The notes: generated from the sequence alone by a model not told the origin. DNA of 30,251 nt from CAYVTM01 sp964454645 (GCA_964454645.1 CAYVTM010000013.1:1-30251); one strand, 5' to 3'; shown: positions 14,148 to 25,577, numbered from the stretch's first letter. Program-made: numbers and translations.

Positions 14148-14351
14148 ATGAACGAACTACCGGTTCCAATCTACATAACGATAGCCGAGGCCACGCTGCG
14201 TTGGGGTGTCGGACGCACCAAATTCTACGAGCTTCTAAAGGCCGGTGGCTTCCGCACCATCAAGGTCGGACGACGAACCTTAGTAGACGTTCGCTCGGGT
14301 GACGCGTTCTTCGCTGCGCTTCCCTCCGCCTTCTCCACCTCTGCCAAATAG
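14148..14351 (+). CDS. Excisionase/AlpA-like HTH protein
   Basis: A 67-residue protein with a MerR-like winged HTH of the excisionase type: YITIAEATLRWGVGRTKFYELLKAG, then FRTIKVGRRTLVDVRSGDAFFAAL. This is the familiar layout of recognition helix, then a strand carrying the KxGRRTLV-like wing, then an acidic helix. Proteins like this direct excision (Xis) or activate int promoters in islands. It lies 42 bp upstream of the reverse transcriptase in the same orientation, so it may instead regulate or be co-expressed with it. Confidence 0.78.
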   Translation: MNELPVPIYITIAEATLRWGVGRTKFYELLKAGGFRTIKVGRRTLVDVRSGDAFFAALPSAFSTSAK

Positions 14352-14393
14352 CAGCAACGAATACTGCGGCTATTGCCACGGTAGGACCCAGAT

Positions 14394-15755
14394 ATGTCTA
14401 TGCACACCGCCCGTATTCGTCGGACAGTCCAGCGACAGGCCCCGCCAGATCGTCGTTGTGATGATCTCGCGAATACCCCGATACACTACGTTGATCCGCT
14501 CCATACCCGTATGGTGCTTGATCTAATCAAGAAGCGTATCAAGAGCGCCATTCGGTCGGAGTTCGCACTCGACACACCCGCGTATCAGTGGATGAGGCAC
14601 AACGCACGAAAGTATACTGCCGGCCTGCGGCGGCTGCCGCCGCTACGGTACGACGTCGCGCTGCTGTCGGAAGCATTCACCGACTTGTTCAGTCTGCACT
14701 CTACGAGAATGGTCCTAGCTACATGTGCGCTTAGGAAGAAGCGACCTGCGATCTGCGCGCAGCGGATACGCGAGATTGAAAGCATAGCGCGTCGAATGGA
14801 TACTGCCACTTGCGCGCAGCCAGTCTTTAGCGATTTCATCAGCGGAACGTCAGGCACGCGCGTAACTCATGCCTATGGCTTGGCTGACTACTCTCGCCAG
14901 ATGGCCGTGGCTGACTTCATCTCTTACGTCGGGCCATCACCGTATAATGACTTCGGAGCGGCGGGCGGCGGGGGCGTTGGTGCGCACATCAGACATATCC
15001 GTCAGCTTGTGGCGGACGGCTATATTCATTTCTTTGCCGCCGACGTTCGGCGCGCTTTCTCTTCCCTGCGACCGCACGATGTCACGAACCTTCTCAGTAT
15101 TCCTGAGTGGGCTTTGGAGAACCTGCTATTCTCCGAAGACGTGCCAGGTGCATTGACTACGCCTAGTACCGGTCCAACTAGACCCGATGCCTCCTGCGGT
15201 TTGCCGCAAGGCTCTGTATGCTCTGGCTCCGCTTGGAGCATGGTCGCAGGGAACATTCTCCGTCCACTGGGCGGAGATCGGCGGGATATCAGCCAGCATG
15301 TTGACGATGTGTTGGCCTGTGCTCGATCCCGCCCGGAGCTAGAGCACCTCCTTCTTCGGATCGAGGAAGAGTTCTCTCGCGCAAGCGGCGGGAGGCTACG
15401 GCTAGGCAAAATCAGGATTATCAGCCTGAGAACTCAGCCGCTCGACTTCTTGGGATACAGAATATCGCTGACACCAGACGGCCTATTGTCGGTAAGGCCA
15501 AGTCCCGCAGCCTGGCAGAAAGCCGAGAGCCGATGCTATGAAAAGTTGGAGGCCGTTTGCGAAGACAGTTTCGTTCCTGACGCGCGCGAACTGCTGGGCG
15601 AAGCGGAGGAATACTTTCGAGGCTGGATTGCTTCCCACTCGGAGTGGCGCCCTGCCGAGGTGGGTATCAAAGAGCGTCTGATGTGCCAACGCGTCTCGGA
15701 GGTTTGGCATCGGTTCTGCTGGGAAAATGACGTTGCGCTACCCGACATCGTCTAA
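14394..15755 (+). CDS. Stand-alone reverse transcriptase with HVDD box
   Basis: A 453-residue protein. The ATG at 14394 follows AGGA at suitable spacing; a second ATG is 6 bases on. Polymerase motifs are in canonical order: motif A FFAADVRRAFSSL (Asp217), motif B GLPQGSVCSG (269-278), motif C HVDD (302-305), a motif D-like Lys339, and motif E DFLGYRI (351-357). His replaces the usual Tyr of YxDD. The N-terminal ~200 residues are divergent, and the C-terminal ~95 residues form a helical domain like a thumb or maturase-X region. No integrase, endonuclease or protease domain is present. There is no room for a group II intron, and no variable/template repeat was seen. Retron, DRT/UG-type defence RT or an unclassified group are possible. 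The gene is convergent with hsdR, 15 bp apart. Confidence 0.88.
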   Translation: MSMHTARIRRTVQRQAPPDRRCDDLANTPIHYVDPLHTRMVLDLIKKRIKSAIRSEFALDTPAYQWMRHNARKYTAGLRRLPPLRYDVALLSEAFTDLFSLHSTRMVLATCALRKKRPAICAQRIREIESIARRMDTATCAQPVFSDFISGTSGTRVTHAYGLADYSRQMAVADFISYVGPSPYNDFGAAGGGGVGAHIRHIRQLVADGYIHFFAADVRRAFSSLRPHDVTNLLSIPEWALENLLFSEDVPGALTTPSTGPTRPDASCGLPQGSVCSGSAWSMVAGNILRPLGGDRRDISQHVDDVLACARSRPELEHLLLRIEEEFSRASGGRLRLGKIRIISLRTQPLDFLGYRISLTPDGLLSVRPSPAAWQKAESRCYEKLEAVCEDSFVPDARELLGEAEEYFRGWIASHSEWRPAEVGIKERLMCQRVSEVWHRFCWENDVALPDIV

Positions 15756-15770
15756 GTGGCGCTCACAACA

Positions 15771-19001
<3,231 letters not shown>

Positions 19002-19016
19002 CGGCAGTGCTGTCGG

Positions 19017-19847
19017 CTATTTCCTGTCTCCAACCACGCTCGCTAGCGCCGCCTTCAATACCTGAAAGCACACTTTGGCGGTGTGTTCGTCAGGCAGGAA
19101 CCCAGATACCAGTTGTTGGTATGGGTGAATATAGTTGCGAAAGTCTCGAAGCCCGTGCCCGAACTTCTGGATGTCAGGTTTCAGGAGGCGGCAATCGCAC
19201 GCAACATCTATGAGCTCGCCGAGCGTCCAGTCGTGAAACTGCTTGACGCTCCCGTCCCGCATTTTCGGCGCGGATGGCGACTGGTTGAATGTCCTGGGAG
19301 ACTGCTGCGCGGCTCCCAGAAGGACGGCCTCAAGGATGCTGCCGCACAGGAATATAGTCGAGAGATGCGCCTTGGCTGCCAGCGCAATCCTGGCCTCCGA
19401 TAAACGGCCTTCGATTATGCTTGTGACCGCTTGCGGAACGGGCAGCTTGTTGAGGTTGGGGATCTGAAACTCGGCCTGCAGAAACGCATCGGCAGTTTGT
19501 GTTTCCTGCGGAGCTGATTTTCCGCCAAGGCGATCTCTGATTGCCGTGCACTTTTCTAGCAGCCGCACATCGAGCGCGGCTCCCTTGAGGTCGCTCATGG
19601 CTTCATATGCGGCGAGCAATTCCGAAAGGATGGGGGCAACGAGCGCATCGGGCTCCTGCTCCCAGAAGGATCGCAGCTTCTTTGCTTTTGAGGTTCCGTA
19701 AGCTTGATATTTCTGGGCGTGGATGTCGATCTTGAACCTGTTGAACAACTGGCCAAAGGTCGCGTCCGAATAGTCCAAAACCCAACCGCTTCCCATGCCG
19801 AGCAAGGTTTCAAGATACCGCTTCTCGACATCAGTAAGGCTGCTCAT
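19017..19847 (-). CDS. AbiJ-NTD/HEPN protein inside the type I RM operon
   Basis: A 276-residue protein. Residues ~10-82 match the AbiJ N-terminal-domain pattern (GSGWVLDYSDATFGQLF, then IDIHAQKYQAYGTSKAKKLRS and the following Phe-Trp-Glu). Residues ~140-270 have HEPN-like helices (HLSTIFLCGSILEAVLL; WTLGELIDVA). The RNase-type motif LRDFRNYIHP gives Arg234-x6-His241, with Arg237-Asn238 in the usual RN position. HEPN proteins of this kind are often metal-independent RNases in abortive infection. The start overlaps the hsdS stop (ATGA) and hsdR starts 15 bp after its end, so it is made as part of the restriction operon. This recalls the anticodon nuclease PrrC in the EcoprrI locus. A structural role in the complex is the alternative. 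Confidence 0.8.
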   Translation of the reverse strand: MSSLTDVEKRYLETLLGMGSGWVLDYSDATFGQLFNRFKIDIHAQKYQAYGTSKAKKLRSFWEQEPDALVAPILSELLAAYEAMSDLKGAALDVRLLEKCTAIRDRLGGKSAPQETQTADAFLQAEFQIPNLNKLPVPQAVTSIIEGRLSEARIALAAKAHLSTIFLCGSILEAVLLGAAQQSPRTFNQSPSAPKMRDGSVKQFHDWTLGELIDVACDCRLLKPDIQKFGHGLRDFRNYIHPYQQLVSGFLPDEHTAKVCFQVLKAALASVVGDRK

Positions 19848-21160
19848 GTGACCTGCTCGACTTCGGGAAGGACATCGCCGACGCGAATTTCACCAGACAT
19901 GAGTTTGGGGAGTAGATAGTCGCGTGCTTCGCCAAGAACGGCATTCTCCACTTTATTCCGTTCCATTCGTTCAAGGAGTGGACGACAGATGCGGTCGAAC
20001 CCAACTCGGACATCGTCTCCCGCAACAACCGTTGGACTAGCCGCCACAACGTCGGGCCGAACAGCAGGATAGGCCCCTCCATCTGCCAGATGCGCCAAAC
20101 GTTCGATGTTTTCTGAGGAGGTAGAGGCACACCACACGAAGGTCTGGTCAAATTGTTGGTGAGCGCGAAGGACTGCGAAGCCGGTGCTTCCGGTTAAGTC
20201 GTCTTCGCTCACAAAGGCGTAGGAGCCGTTGCCCGGCCTCACAGTCCCAACAATGGTATCACCTGGACGAAGCACGCGGCGGGCTCTGCTCGGAGCCTCA
20301 GCCCAGGCGAAATGCTCAACGCTCTCGATGTTGCCCCACTTCGTGTTTGAAAGGTCAACATACGCCACTGAGGCAGGATGATGCGCAGCTGACCATGTTT
20401 CGGGGTTAAGATCGCAGAGGTCGTCCAGCGCGCCATCGGCCCACCCTTCCGGCAGGCCAGTCGCGTCGTTGATCGTGTCGGGGAACAGGGACCAGAGATC
20501 GAGTGCGAGGTAGGGCGCGCGGCCTTCCATCTGAGCGCGGGTAGGACCGAAATCGACGAACCAGTCGCGGAAGATCGTCCGCGCTATCGCCTCCAGCGTC
20601 TCATTCATCCGCCGGTTCAACTCGATCTTGTCGATAAGGCAGAACGCAAGTTCCGCTGTCGCCCGTTGAACTTCAATCGGCGGGAGCGCAACCGATAATC
20701 TTCTTTGAGCGGTGATGGGAACTTGATTGCGAGTTGATTGAGCCATCACAGCATTCAACTCGTTCTGGAACTGCCGGCTCGACAGATAGAGCGCTAAGTA
20801 CGTCGGGAGCAACCGGTTGGGATCAGTTCTGAACTGCGTGAGTGACGTTCCTATTACTGCCCGACCATCAAGTGGAGGACAAATTGCAACCCGCCCGACT
20901 GTGGCGTTGTGAGAGAGCAAAACGTCGCCCGGCTCGACGAACCCAAACGTGAGTTTGTTGGCCTTGTTCGCAGAAAGGCGTGGGGCGTTGTCGATGTCCA
21001 CCTTCCAGTCCGACAGCGACTTCGCCGTTAGAAATGGCAAACCGTGATCGCCAAAATCTTCGGCGCGCGGATAGTTGGAGCCGTGATTTCCGTCCTTATG
21101 AACTACAATCACACCCGCATCTATCAGATCGCCAATTCGGTGTTGGGGCCAGTCAGTCAT
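19844..21160 (-). CDS. hsdS: Type I restriction-modification specificity subunit
   Basis: A 438-residue DNA-recognition subunit, two-domain as usual. The first target-recognition domain covers about 1-165, a conserved helical spacer 170-206 (LNRRMNETLEAIARTIFRDW). The second target-recognition domain spans about 235-385 (beginning LPEGWADGALDDLCDLNP), and a terminal helical repeat about 390-428 (LLERMERNKVENAVLGEARD). The conserved regions bind HsdM; the variable ones set the bipartite target, which cannot be predicted here. It overlaps hsdM by 8 bp and the AbiJ/HEPN gene by 4 bp. Confidence 0.93.
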   Translation of the reverse strand: MTDWPQHRIGDLIDAGVIVVHKDGNHGSNYPRAEDFGDHGLPFLTAKSLSDWKVDIDNAPRLSANKANKLTFGFVEPGDVLLSHNATVGRVAICPPLDGRAVIGTSLTQFRTDPNRLLPTYLALYLSSRQFQNELNAVMAQSTRNQVPITAQRRLSVALPPIEVQRATAELAFCLIDKIELNRRMNETLEAIARTIFRDWFVDFGPTRAQMEGRAPYLALDLWSLFPDTINDATGLPEGWADGALDDLCDLNPETWSAAHHPASVAYVDLSNTKWGNIESVEHFAWAEAPSRARRVLRPGDTIVGTVRPGNGSYAFVSEDDLTGSTGFAVLRAHQQFDQTFVWCASTSSENIERLAHLADGGAYPAVRPDVVAASPTVVAGDDVRVGFDRICRPLLERMERNKVENAVLGEARDYLLPKLMSGEIRVGDVLPEVEQVT

Positions 21161-22718
21161 TTGGCCCGAGCCTCGACAGATTGGTTCGGATAGTCACGGT
21201 CAGCCGGTCAGCTTGGGCGAATTGTTCTTCCAATCGAATTTGCAGATCTGCAAGCCGGGCTTCGAAAGGCGTGTCGTCTTCTTCCGCAGCTTCCGCGCCC
21301 ACGTAGCGTCCCGGTGTAAGCACGTAGCCGTACGAGCTTATCTCGTCCAATTTCGCCGACTTGCAGAAGCTGGGCACGTCTTCGTAGCCTTTGCCCTCGC
21401 GCCAGCGATGATAGGTATCCGAGATCAGCTTTACGTCTTGCTCAGAGAACTCACGGCGTGTGCGGTCCGTCATCTGGCCGAGCTTACGAGCATCGATGAA
21501 GAGAATTTCGCCGCGCCGGTCGCGCAGTTTAATGTCGCGCGCGACGCCGTTGGATTTGTCCTTTGTCAGGAACCACAGGCAGGCTGGTATCTGCGTGGAA
21601 TAGAACAACTGGCCAGGCAGAGCGATCATGCAGTCGATCACGTCGTTCTCGATCATCGCGTTGCGAATTTCGCCTTCTCCCGATTGGGTGGACGACATCG
21701 AGCCGTTGGCCAACACAACGCCCGCTGTGCCCTTCGGTCCGAGATGATGCAGGATGTGCTGCAGCCAAGCGAAGTTGGCGTTGCCCGCAGGCGGAATGCC
21801 GAATTTCCACCGAACATCTTCCTTCAGCCGCTCGCCACCCCAATCCGAAATGTTGAACGGCGGGTTGGCGAGGACATAGTCGGCGCGCAGGTCTGGCAAT
21901 TCGTTCTTGTGGAACGAGCCTTCGTTGTTCCACTTGATGTCGGCGTCAATGCCCCGCACAGCGAGGTTCATCTTGGCGAGCCGCCAAGTCGTGTAATTGC
22001 TTTCCTGTCCGTAGATGGCGATGTCGCCGAGCCGCCCGCCGTGCGCTTCCACGAATTTTTCTGATTGGACGAACATGCCACCGGAGCCGCAGCACGGATC
22101 GTAGACGCGGCCCTTGTAGGGCTCCAGCATCTCAACCATCGTACGCACGACGGAACGCGGCGTGTAGAACTCGCCGCCACGCTTGCCCTCTGATCCTGCG
22201 AACTGGCCGAGGAAGTACTCGTAGACACGGCCCAGCACGTCTCGCGCCTTGTCCTGCGCCTCGCCCAGTGCGATGCCCGAGATCAGGTCGATCAGTTCGC
22301 CCAGCATCACGGCGTTGAGGGCAGGGCGCGCGTATTCCTTCGGCAGAACGCCCTTGAGCGTGGGGTTCACCTTCTCGATGGCCAGCATGGCATCGTCGAT
22401 TAGCTTGCCAATGGTGCTCTGCTTGGCGTTGGCCTGAAGGTGCGACCAACGCGCCTCCTTCGGCACCCAGAAGATGTTGTCCGCGCGGTATTCGTCCTGA
22501 TCCTCAGCCGCCTTCGGGTCGTCCGCCAGCAGCGCCGCCCGCTTCGTCTCGAAGCTGTCGGAAATGTGCTTGAGGAAGATCAGGCCAAGCGCGACGTGCT
22601 TGTAGTCGGACGGCTCCATGTTGCCGCGCAGCTTGTCCGCCGCCTTGAATAGGTCCGCCTCAAAGCCGAGGTCGCCGCCATTGTTCCCGGCCTTGGTCTG
22701 TTTGGGTTGTCTGGCCAT
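21153..22718 (-). CDS. hsdM: Type I restriction-modification methyltransferase subunit
   Basis: A 521-residue N6-adenine methyltransferase. The HsdM N-terminal helical domain covers about 15-165 (LFKAADKLRGNMEPSDYKHV). The AdoMet-binding motif I is DPCCGSGG at 207-214, and catalytic motif IV is NPPF at 285-288. A GEFYTPRSVVRTMVEML block precedes motif I, as in this family. It is the first gene of the minus-strand hsdM-hsdS-HEPN-hsdR operon; the promoter should lie in 22719-23181. Modification by this subunit protects the host, so loss of its activity would expose host DNA and possibly release the embedded HEPN protein. Confidence 0.96.
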   Translation of the reverse strand: MARQPKQTKAGNNGGDLGFEADLFKAADKLRGNMEPSDYKHVALGLIFLKHISDSFETKRAALLADDPKAAEDQDEYRADNIFWVPKEARWSHLQANAKQSTIGKLIDDAMLAIEKVNPTLKGVLPKEYARPALNAVMLGELIDLISGIALGEAQDKARDVLGRVYEYFLGQFAGSEGKRGGEFYTPRSVVRTMVEMLEPYKGRVYDPCCGSGGMFVQSEKFVEAHGGRLGDIAIYGQESNYTTWRLAKMNLAVRGIDADIKWNNEGSFHKNELPDLRADYVLANPPFNISDWGGERLKEDVRWKFGIPPAGNANFAWLQHILHHLGPKGTAGVVLANGSMSSTQSGEGEIRNAMIENDVIDCMIALPGQLFYSTQIPACLWFLTKDKSNGVARDIKLRDRRGEILFIDARKLGQMTDRTRREFSEQDVKLISDTYHRWREGKGYEDVPSFCKSAKLDEISSYGYVLTPGRYVGAEAAEEDDTPFEARLADLQIRLEEQFAQADRLTVTIRTNLSRLGPND

Positions 22719-23181
22719 AGCCCCCTCGTTCCCAGCACCCGGTCTCTCGACCGGCGCTCTAGTTGGTCGTCACCGGCCTAGTTTGACCGAGTTGATTTGC
22801 ATAGTCTTGCTGCCGATATGCGGTCTTGTGTACCCCGGTACCAAGCCTGTCGCGTAGCAGGGCCGCTGGCAGGCGCTCTGCTCGCGAGCTAGGGCTACCC
22901 TAAACGGCGACACCATGCTTGCCTACGGACACGCCGGACCCGGCGAAGACACGGTCCTGAGCTTTGGCCAGATCCAAAAAGGCCATGTCGCGGGTGACCC
23001 TCAGAACGTTGTCTCGCATGCGGCGCGATGGATGCGCCAGCCAATAGGCGGAAATCTGATGCCTACGACGGCACCGTGGCGCCATCGGAGCTGCCTCTTG
23101 ACCTGCCGGTCGCATGTCTAGCCTCTTGGAGCACGACCGCGTCACAGCGGGCGGACAGCAACAGAAGCAACGGACTGCCCA
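22719..23181. promoter_or_regulatory. 463-bp divergent intergenic region between hsdM and sduA-like gene
   Basis: No convincing gene is seen here; short ORFs on both strands lack homology or ribosome sites. It should hold the hsd operon promoter (minus) and a promoter for the DUF4263 gene (plus). Near hsdM there is a small inverted repeat CCGGT/ACCGG (22739-22743 and 22750-22754). A 14-bp repeat shared with 25480-25493 lies at 22828-22841. No confident -35/-10 boxes could be assigned. Confidence 0.45.
22828..22841 (+). repeat. GTGTACCCCGGTAC repeat, copy 1
   Basis: A 14-bp sequence, nearly palindromic (GTACC-CC-GGTAC), repeated exactly at 25480-25493 just upstream of the serine resolvase. 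The two copies bracket the Shedu-like and Mrr-like genes. A 13-bp inverted match also lies in the second integrase gene (29624-29636), where it encodes a conserved VYPGI stretch, so the repeat is not unique to the cassette edges. Confidence 0.4.
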
Positions 23182-24048
23182 GTGAACCTGCATCAGAAGA
23201 CCTACGTCATGGAGAAGCAAGCGCCGCCGTCGATGCCGTGGGACCGATACAAGGTTCTTGTCGAGGAAAGGTGGGAGCAGCTCCTTGCTTCAGACCCGGA
23301 CGAGGCGAGCATTCAGAATTTTCTAGAACAGCACCCTAGCATGCTACCTGGAGCTTTCGGGGCAATCGGAAGTTCTGGTCATTCGCCCCACCCTTCCGCG
23401 ATAATCAGTCAGCCCCCGCTGTCCGACTTCTCGCGCCACATACCAGATTTCATGTGGATCGCTCAGGACAGCTCAACCATCTACCCGGTGCTGATCGAGA
23501 TCGAAGCGCCCCGTAAACGTTGGTTCACAAAAGCGGGCCGCGCTACCGCGCAGCTGACCGAGGCCATCAACCAGCTCCATGATTGGAAAGCGTGGTTCAG
23601 CCAGCCGCACAACCAAGCCAACTTCGTTCGTCACTATCAGGTTAGCACACAAGGCAGGCCTCTCGTGCCGCAGTTTGTGTTAGTCTTTGGGCGAAGGGCA
23701 GAGCTAGCGGGCAGAGCAGCGCTCAACGCGAAGCGCGCCGCAATGGAAGCAACCGATCAGGTTCTGATGACCTATGATCGGCTGACCCCTGATCCCAAGG
23801 CCAGCCAGCTAATGACGGTGAGGCTCACGACGGACGGATTTCGCGCGGTTCATGTCCCGCCCACGTTTCAGCTAGGACCAATGTTGGCAGCGGCACGTGC
23901 GCAAGTTGCGGACAAGAGCGCGGCTGTCGAACGCAATGTCGATATGACTTCCGAGCGGAAGGCCTTCTTGAAGTTGCGCAGCGAATACTGGGACGCTTGG
24001 GTCGGGCGAGGCGAACGGGGCATCCGCAATCTCGGGGATTGGGAATAG
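23182..24048 (+). CDS. Shedu-like (DUF4263) nuclease-fold protein
   Basis: A 288-residue protein from GTG 23182; an ATG nine codons later (23209) is an alternative start. The DUF4263 pattern is clear: an early helix with NFLEQHP (47-52), then HIPDFMWIA (Asp89) and YPVLIEIEAPRKRWF (Glu106, Glu108). A final ATAQLTEAINQLHDWKAW segment supplies the conserved Gln131. This is the PD-(D/E)xK-type core of SduA, the single-gene Shedu anti-phage system. The third core position is Glu (ExE) where most PD-(D/E)xK nucleases have Lys, which may be a natural subfamily variant. It is convergent with the Mrr-like gene, 34 bp apart. Confidence 0.78.
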   Translation: MNLHQKTYVMEKQAPPSMPWDRYKVLVEERWEQLLASDPDEASIQNFLEQHPSMLPGAFGAIGSSGHSPHPSAIISQPPLSDFSRHIPDFMWIAQDSSTIYPVLIEIEAPRKRWFTKAGRATAQLTEAINQLHDWKAWFSQPHNQANFVRHYQVSTQGRPLVPQFVLVFGRRAELAGRAALNAKRAAMEATDQVLMTYDRLTPDPKASQLMTVRLTTDGFRAVHVPPTFQLGPMLAAARAQVADKSAAVERNVDMTSERKAFLKLRSEYWDAWVGRGERGIRNLGDWE

Positions 24049-24082
24049 CCGTCAGGACCATTGAGCCTTAGCAACGCGATGG

Positions 24083-25366
24083 TCAGGCTCGCTCTTTGAT
24101 CGCATTGGTCCGTCTATATCTCGATACGCGGTGCAGTACGGCGACAATTGCTTCGACGTTCGACAATTCCGACTTCAGAGAAAAGAGGGGGCACGACTTC
24201 TGGCTGCTCACTTCAAATCCGACCCGACAAGGCTCGTCTTCTTTCTCTAACAGAAGCCACTGAGATTGCTTCGTCTTTGTCGCGCGTCCGCCGCGTTGTA
24301 AACGCTCCCAGTATCTTTCGATTTCATCACCATCGGACGTGCGTAACTGCTCGCGCGTCGTGATCATTCGAGAGCACGACGACGCACAGACCTCTTGCAA
24401 CTCACCTTGGAGCTGATCCAAGATTGGCATGAGCAAGAACTCACGCGCATTCTCGGGAAGGACTGTTTGTTCGTCCCTCCCCGTCAGCGCCAACAGGCCT
24501 CTCGCAACCCATTCAGGATCAGCGACCTGAAGGACTGCAAGAAGCACGTAGGACAACGCACGCTGAATTGGCCCCGTATCACGCCCACCCAGATGGCTGC
24601 GATGCACCAAATAGATTACGTTTGCTGCGGCAAACAGGAATGTTGTCTTCAGCTCATCGTCGCTGAGTTCGGCGGCCCACGGTCGATCTGTGATGGACCC
24701 GTTCGCAAACTCACCTGCGATGCACGCAAACACCGCATACGGTTCGATAGCGAGGGACCGGCGGGCATCCCACAACGACGAGAGCGTATCTGGGCTCGCG
24801 TACTCAATCCGCTCCCAGAACTGGTGCTCGGTGGCCTTCAGTCTACCCTCTGCGCTGAGCGCCCCCGCAAAGAGACGCAGCACGACTTGCGGCTGTTGAG
24901 ATAGTAGTCGTTCCAACACCGGTCCGTCCCACAAGTGCACGCGCGGACGCGGGTGAGCCAGCTGCCACTTTTCGATCCAGTCGCGCGTTGGGTTTGTGAA
25001 CCCAGTGTTGGTGGCGACAACTAGGTGGTCTAAGTCACTTTGCACTAAAGCGTTGTTGGCAGCCACTTTCACTGCTTCGGTCTCTAGCGTGCTGCTTCTG
25101 CCCTTGCATTCGACCCACCATCTTTGGCGTTTCATCTCGCCGAGGTCGGACGGGGAGTAGAAAATCGCGTCGAGATCGCGACCGCCGTCAGCCGCGCCTG
25201 ATCCCGTGCCACCCACGCGCCATTCCAACTCCGTCGCGCCCATTGCGTCGAGAAGCCAGTAAACACATTCCTCCAGATCAAGGCTTTTCAGGTGCTTGAG
25301 AGGCAGGTTTGCCGGTATCACCCAAGGCGCAGCCGACGCAATTTTATCAGGTTGGACTACCGTCAT
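24083..25366 (-). CDS. Mrr-like restriction endonuclease, defence-associated
   Basis: A 427-residue protein. Its N-terminal domain has the Mrr-type PD-(D/E)xK core: helix LEECVYWLLDAMGATELEWR, then DGGRDLDAIFYSP (Asp64) and RQRWWVECKGRSS (Glu86, Lys88). A following strand is DHLVVATNTGFTNPTRDW. The C-terminal ~270 residues are mainly helical with no recognised family and could sense the trigger or bind a partner. Mrr-type domains cut modified or foreign DNA. The gene reads toward the DUF4263 gene and away from the resolvase, and lies between two copies of a 14-bp repeat. The specific target is unknown. Confidence 0.75.
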   Translation of the reverse strand: MTVVQPDKIASAAPWVIPANLPLKHLKSLDLEECVYWLLDAMGATELEWRVGGTGSGAADGGRDLDAIFYSPSDLGEMKRQRWWVECKGRSSTLETEAVKVAANNALVQSDLDHLVVATNTGFTNPTRDWIEKWQLAHPRPRVHLWDGPVLERLLSQQPQVVLRLFAGALSAEGRLKATEHQFWERIEYASPDTLSSLWDARRSLAIEPYAVFACIAGEFANGSITDRPWAAELSDDELKTTFLFAAANVIYLVHRSHLGGRDTGPIQRALSYVLLAVLQVADPEWVARGLLALTGRDEQTVLPENAREFLLMPILDQLQGELQEVCASSCSRMITTREQLRTSDGDEIERYWERLQRGGRATKTKQSQWLLLEKEDEPCRVGFEVSSQKSCPLFSLKSELSNVEAIVAVLHRVSRYRRTNAIKERA

Positions 25367-25479
25367 AGGCAGCGCTCATCCCATGTTTCAATCGACTGAC
25401 GATAAGGGCAGGCTGGTTACTCAAGTCGTACTGGGCTTGCCATGCTCTTGAAAACGAGGGTTTGCGAGAGTGCAGGAGC

Positions 25480-25493
25480 GTGTACCCCGGTAC
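25480..25493 (+). repeat. GTGTACCCCGGTAC repeat, copy 2
   Basis: An exact match to 22828-22841 in the same orientation, 2652 bp away. It lies between the start of the Mrr-like gene (25366) and the resolvase inverted repeat (25541-25577). Position suggests a recombination scar or binding site at the edge of the Shedu/Mrr cassette. Confidence 0.4.
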
Positions 25494-25540
25494 AGCAGTT
25501 CTCCAACGAATGCCCCTCTCATAAGCCCTCTTGAAACTAT

Positions 25541-25577
25541 CTCTCATATCTGGTATCGAGGCGATGAGATATGAGAG
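25541..25577. promoter_or_regulatory. Resolvase res-like site / operator
   Basis: CTCTCATATCT (25541-25551) and AGATATGAGAG (25567-25577) are perfect 11-bp inverted repeats with a 15-bp spacer. The right arm ends 7 bp before the resolvase ATG and overlaps its ribosome binding region. Tn3-type resolvases bind such dyads as recombination subsites and repress their own gene from them. A 37-bp dyad is in the size range of one res subsite. Confidence 0.65.

Noticed and set aside
13031..15770. Diversity-generating retroelement
   Set aside because: No template/variable repeat pair differing at adenines and no Avd-like gene was seen near the RT. The motif C residue is also not the usual DGR type.
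22915..23121. A short plus-strand ORF between hsdM and the Shedu-like gene
   Set aside because: It has no ribosome site or homology, overlaps a minus-strand ORF of similar quality, and lies in a divergent promoter region.
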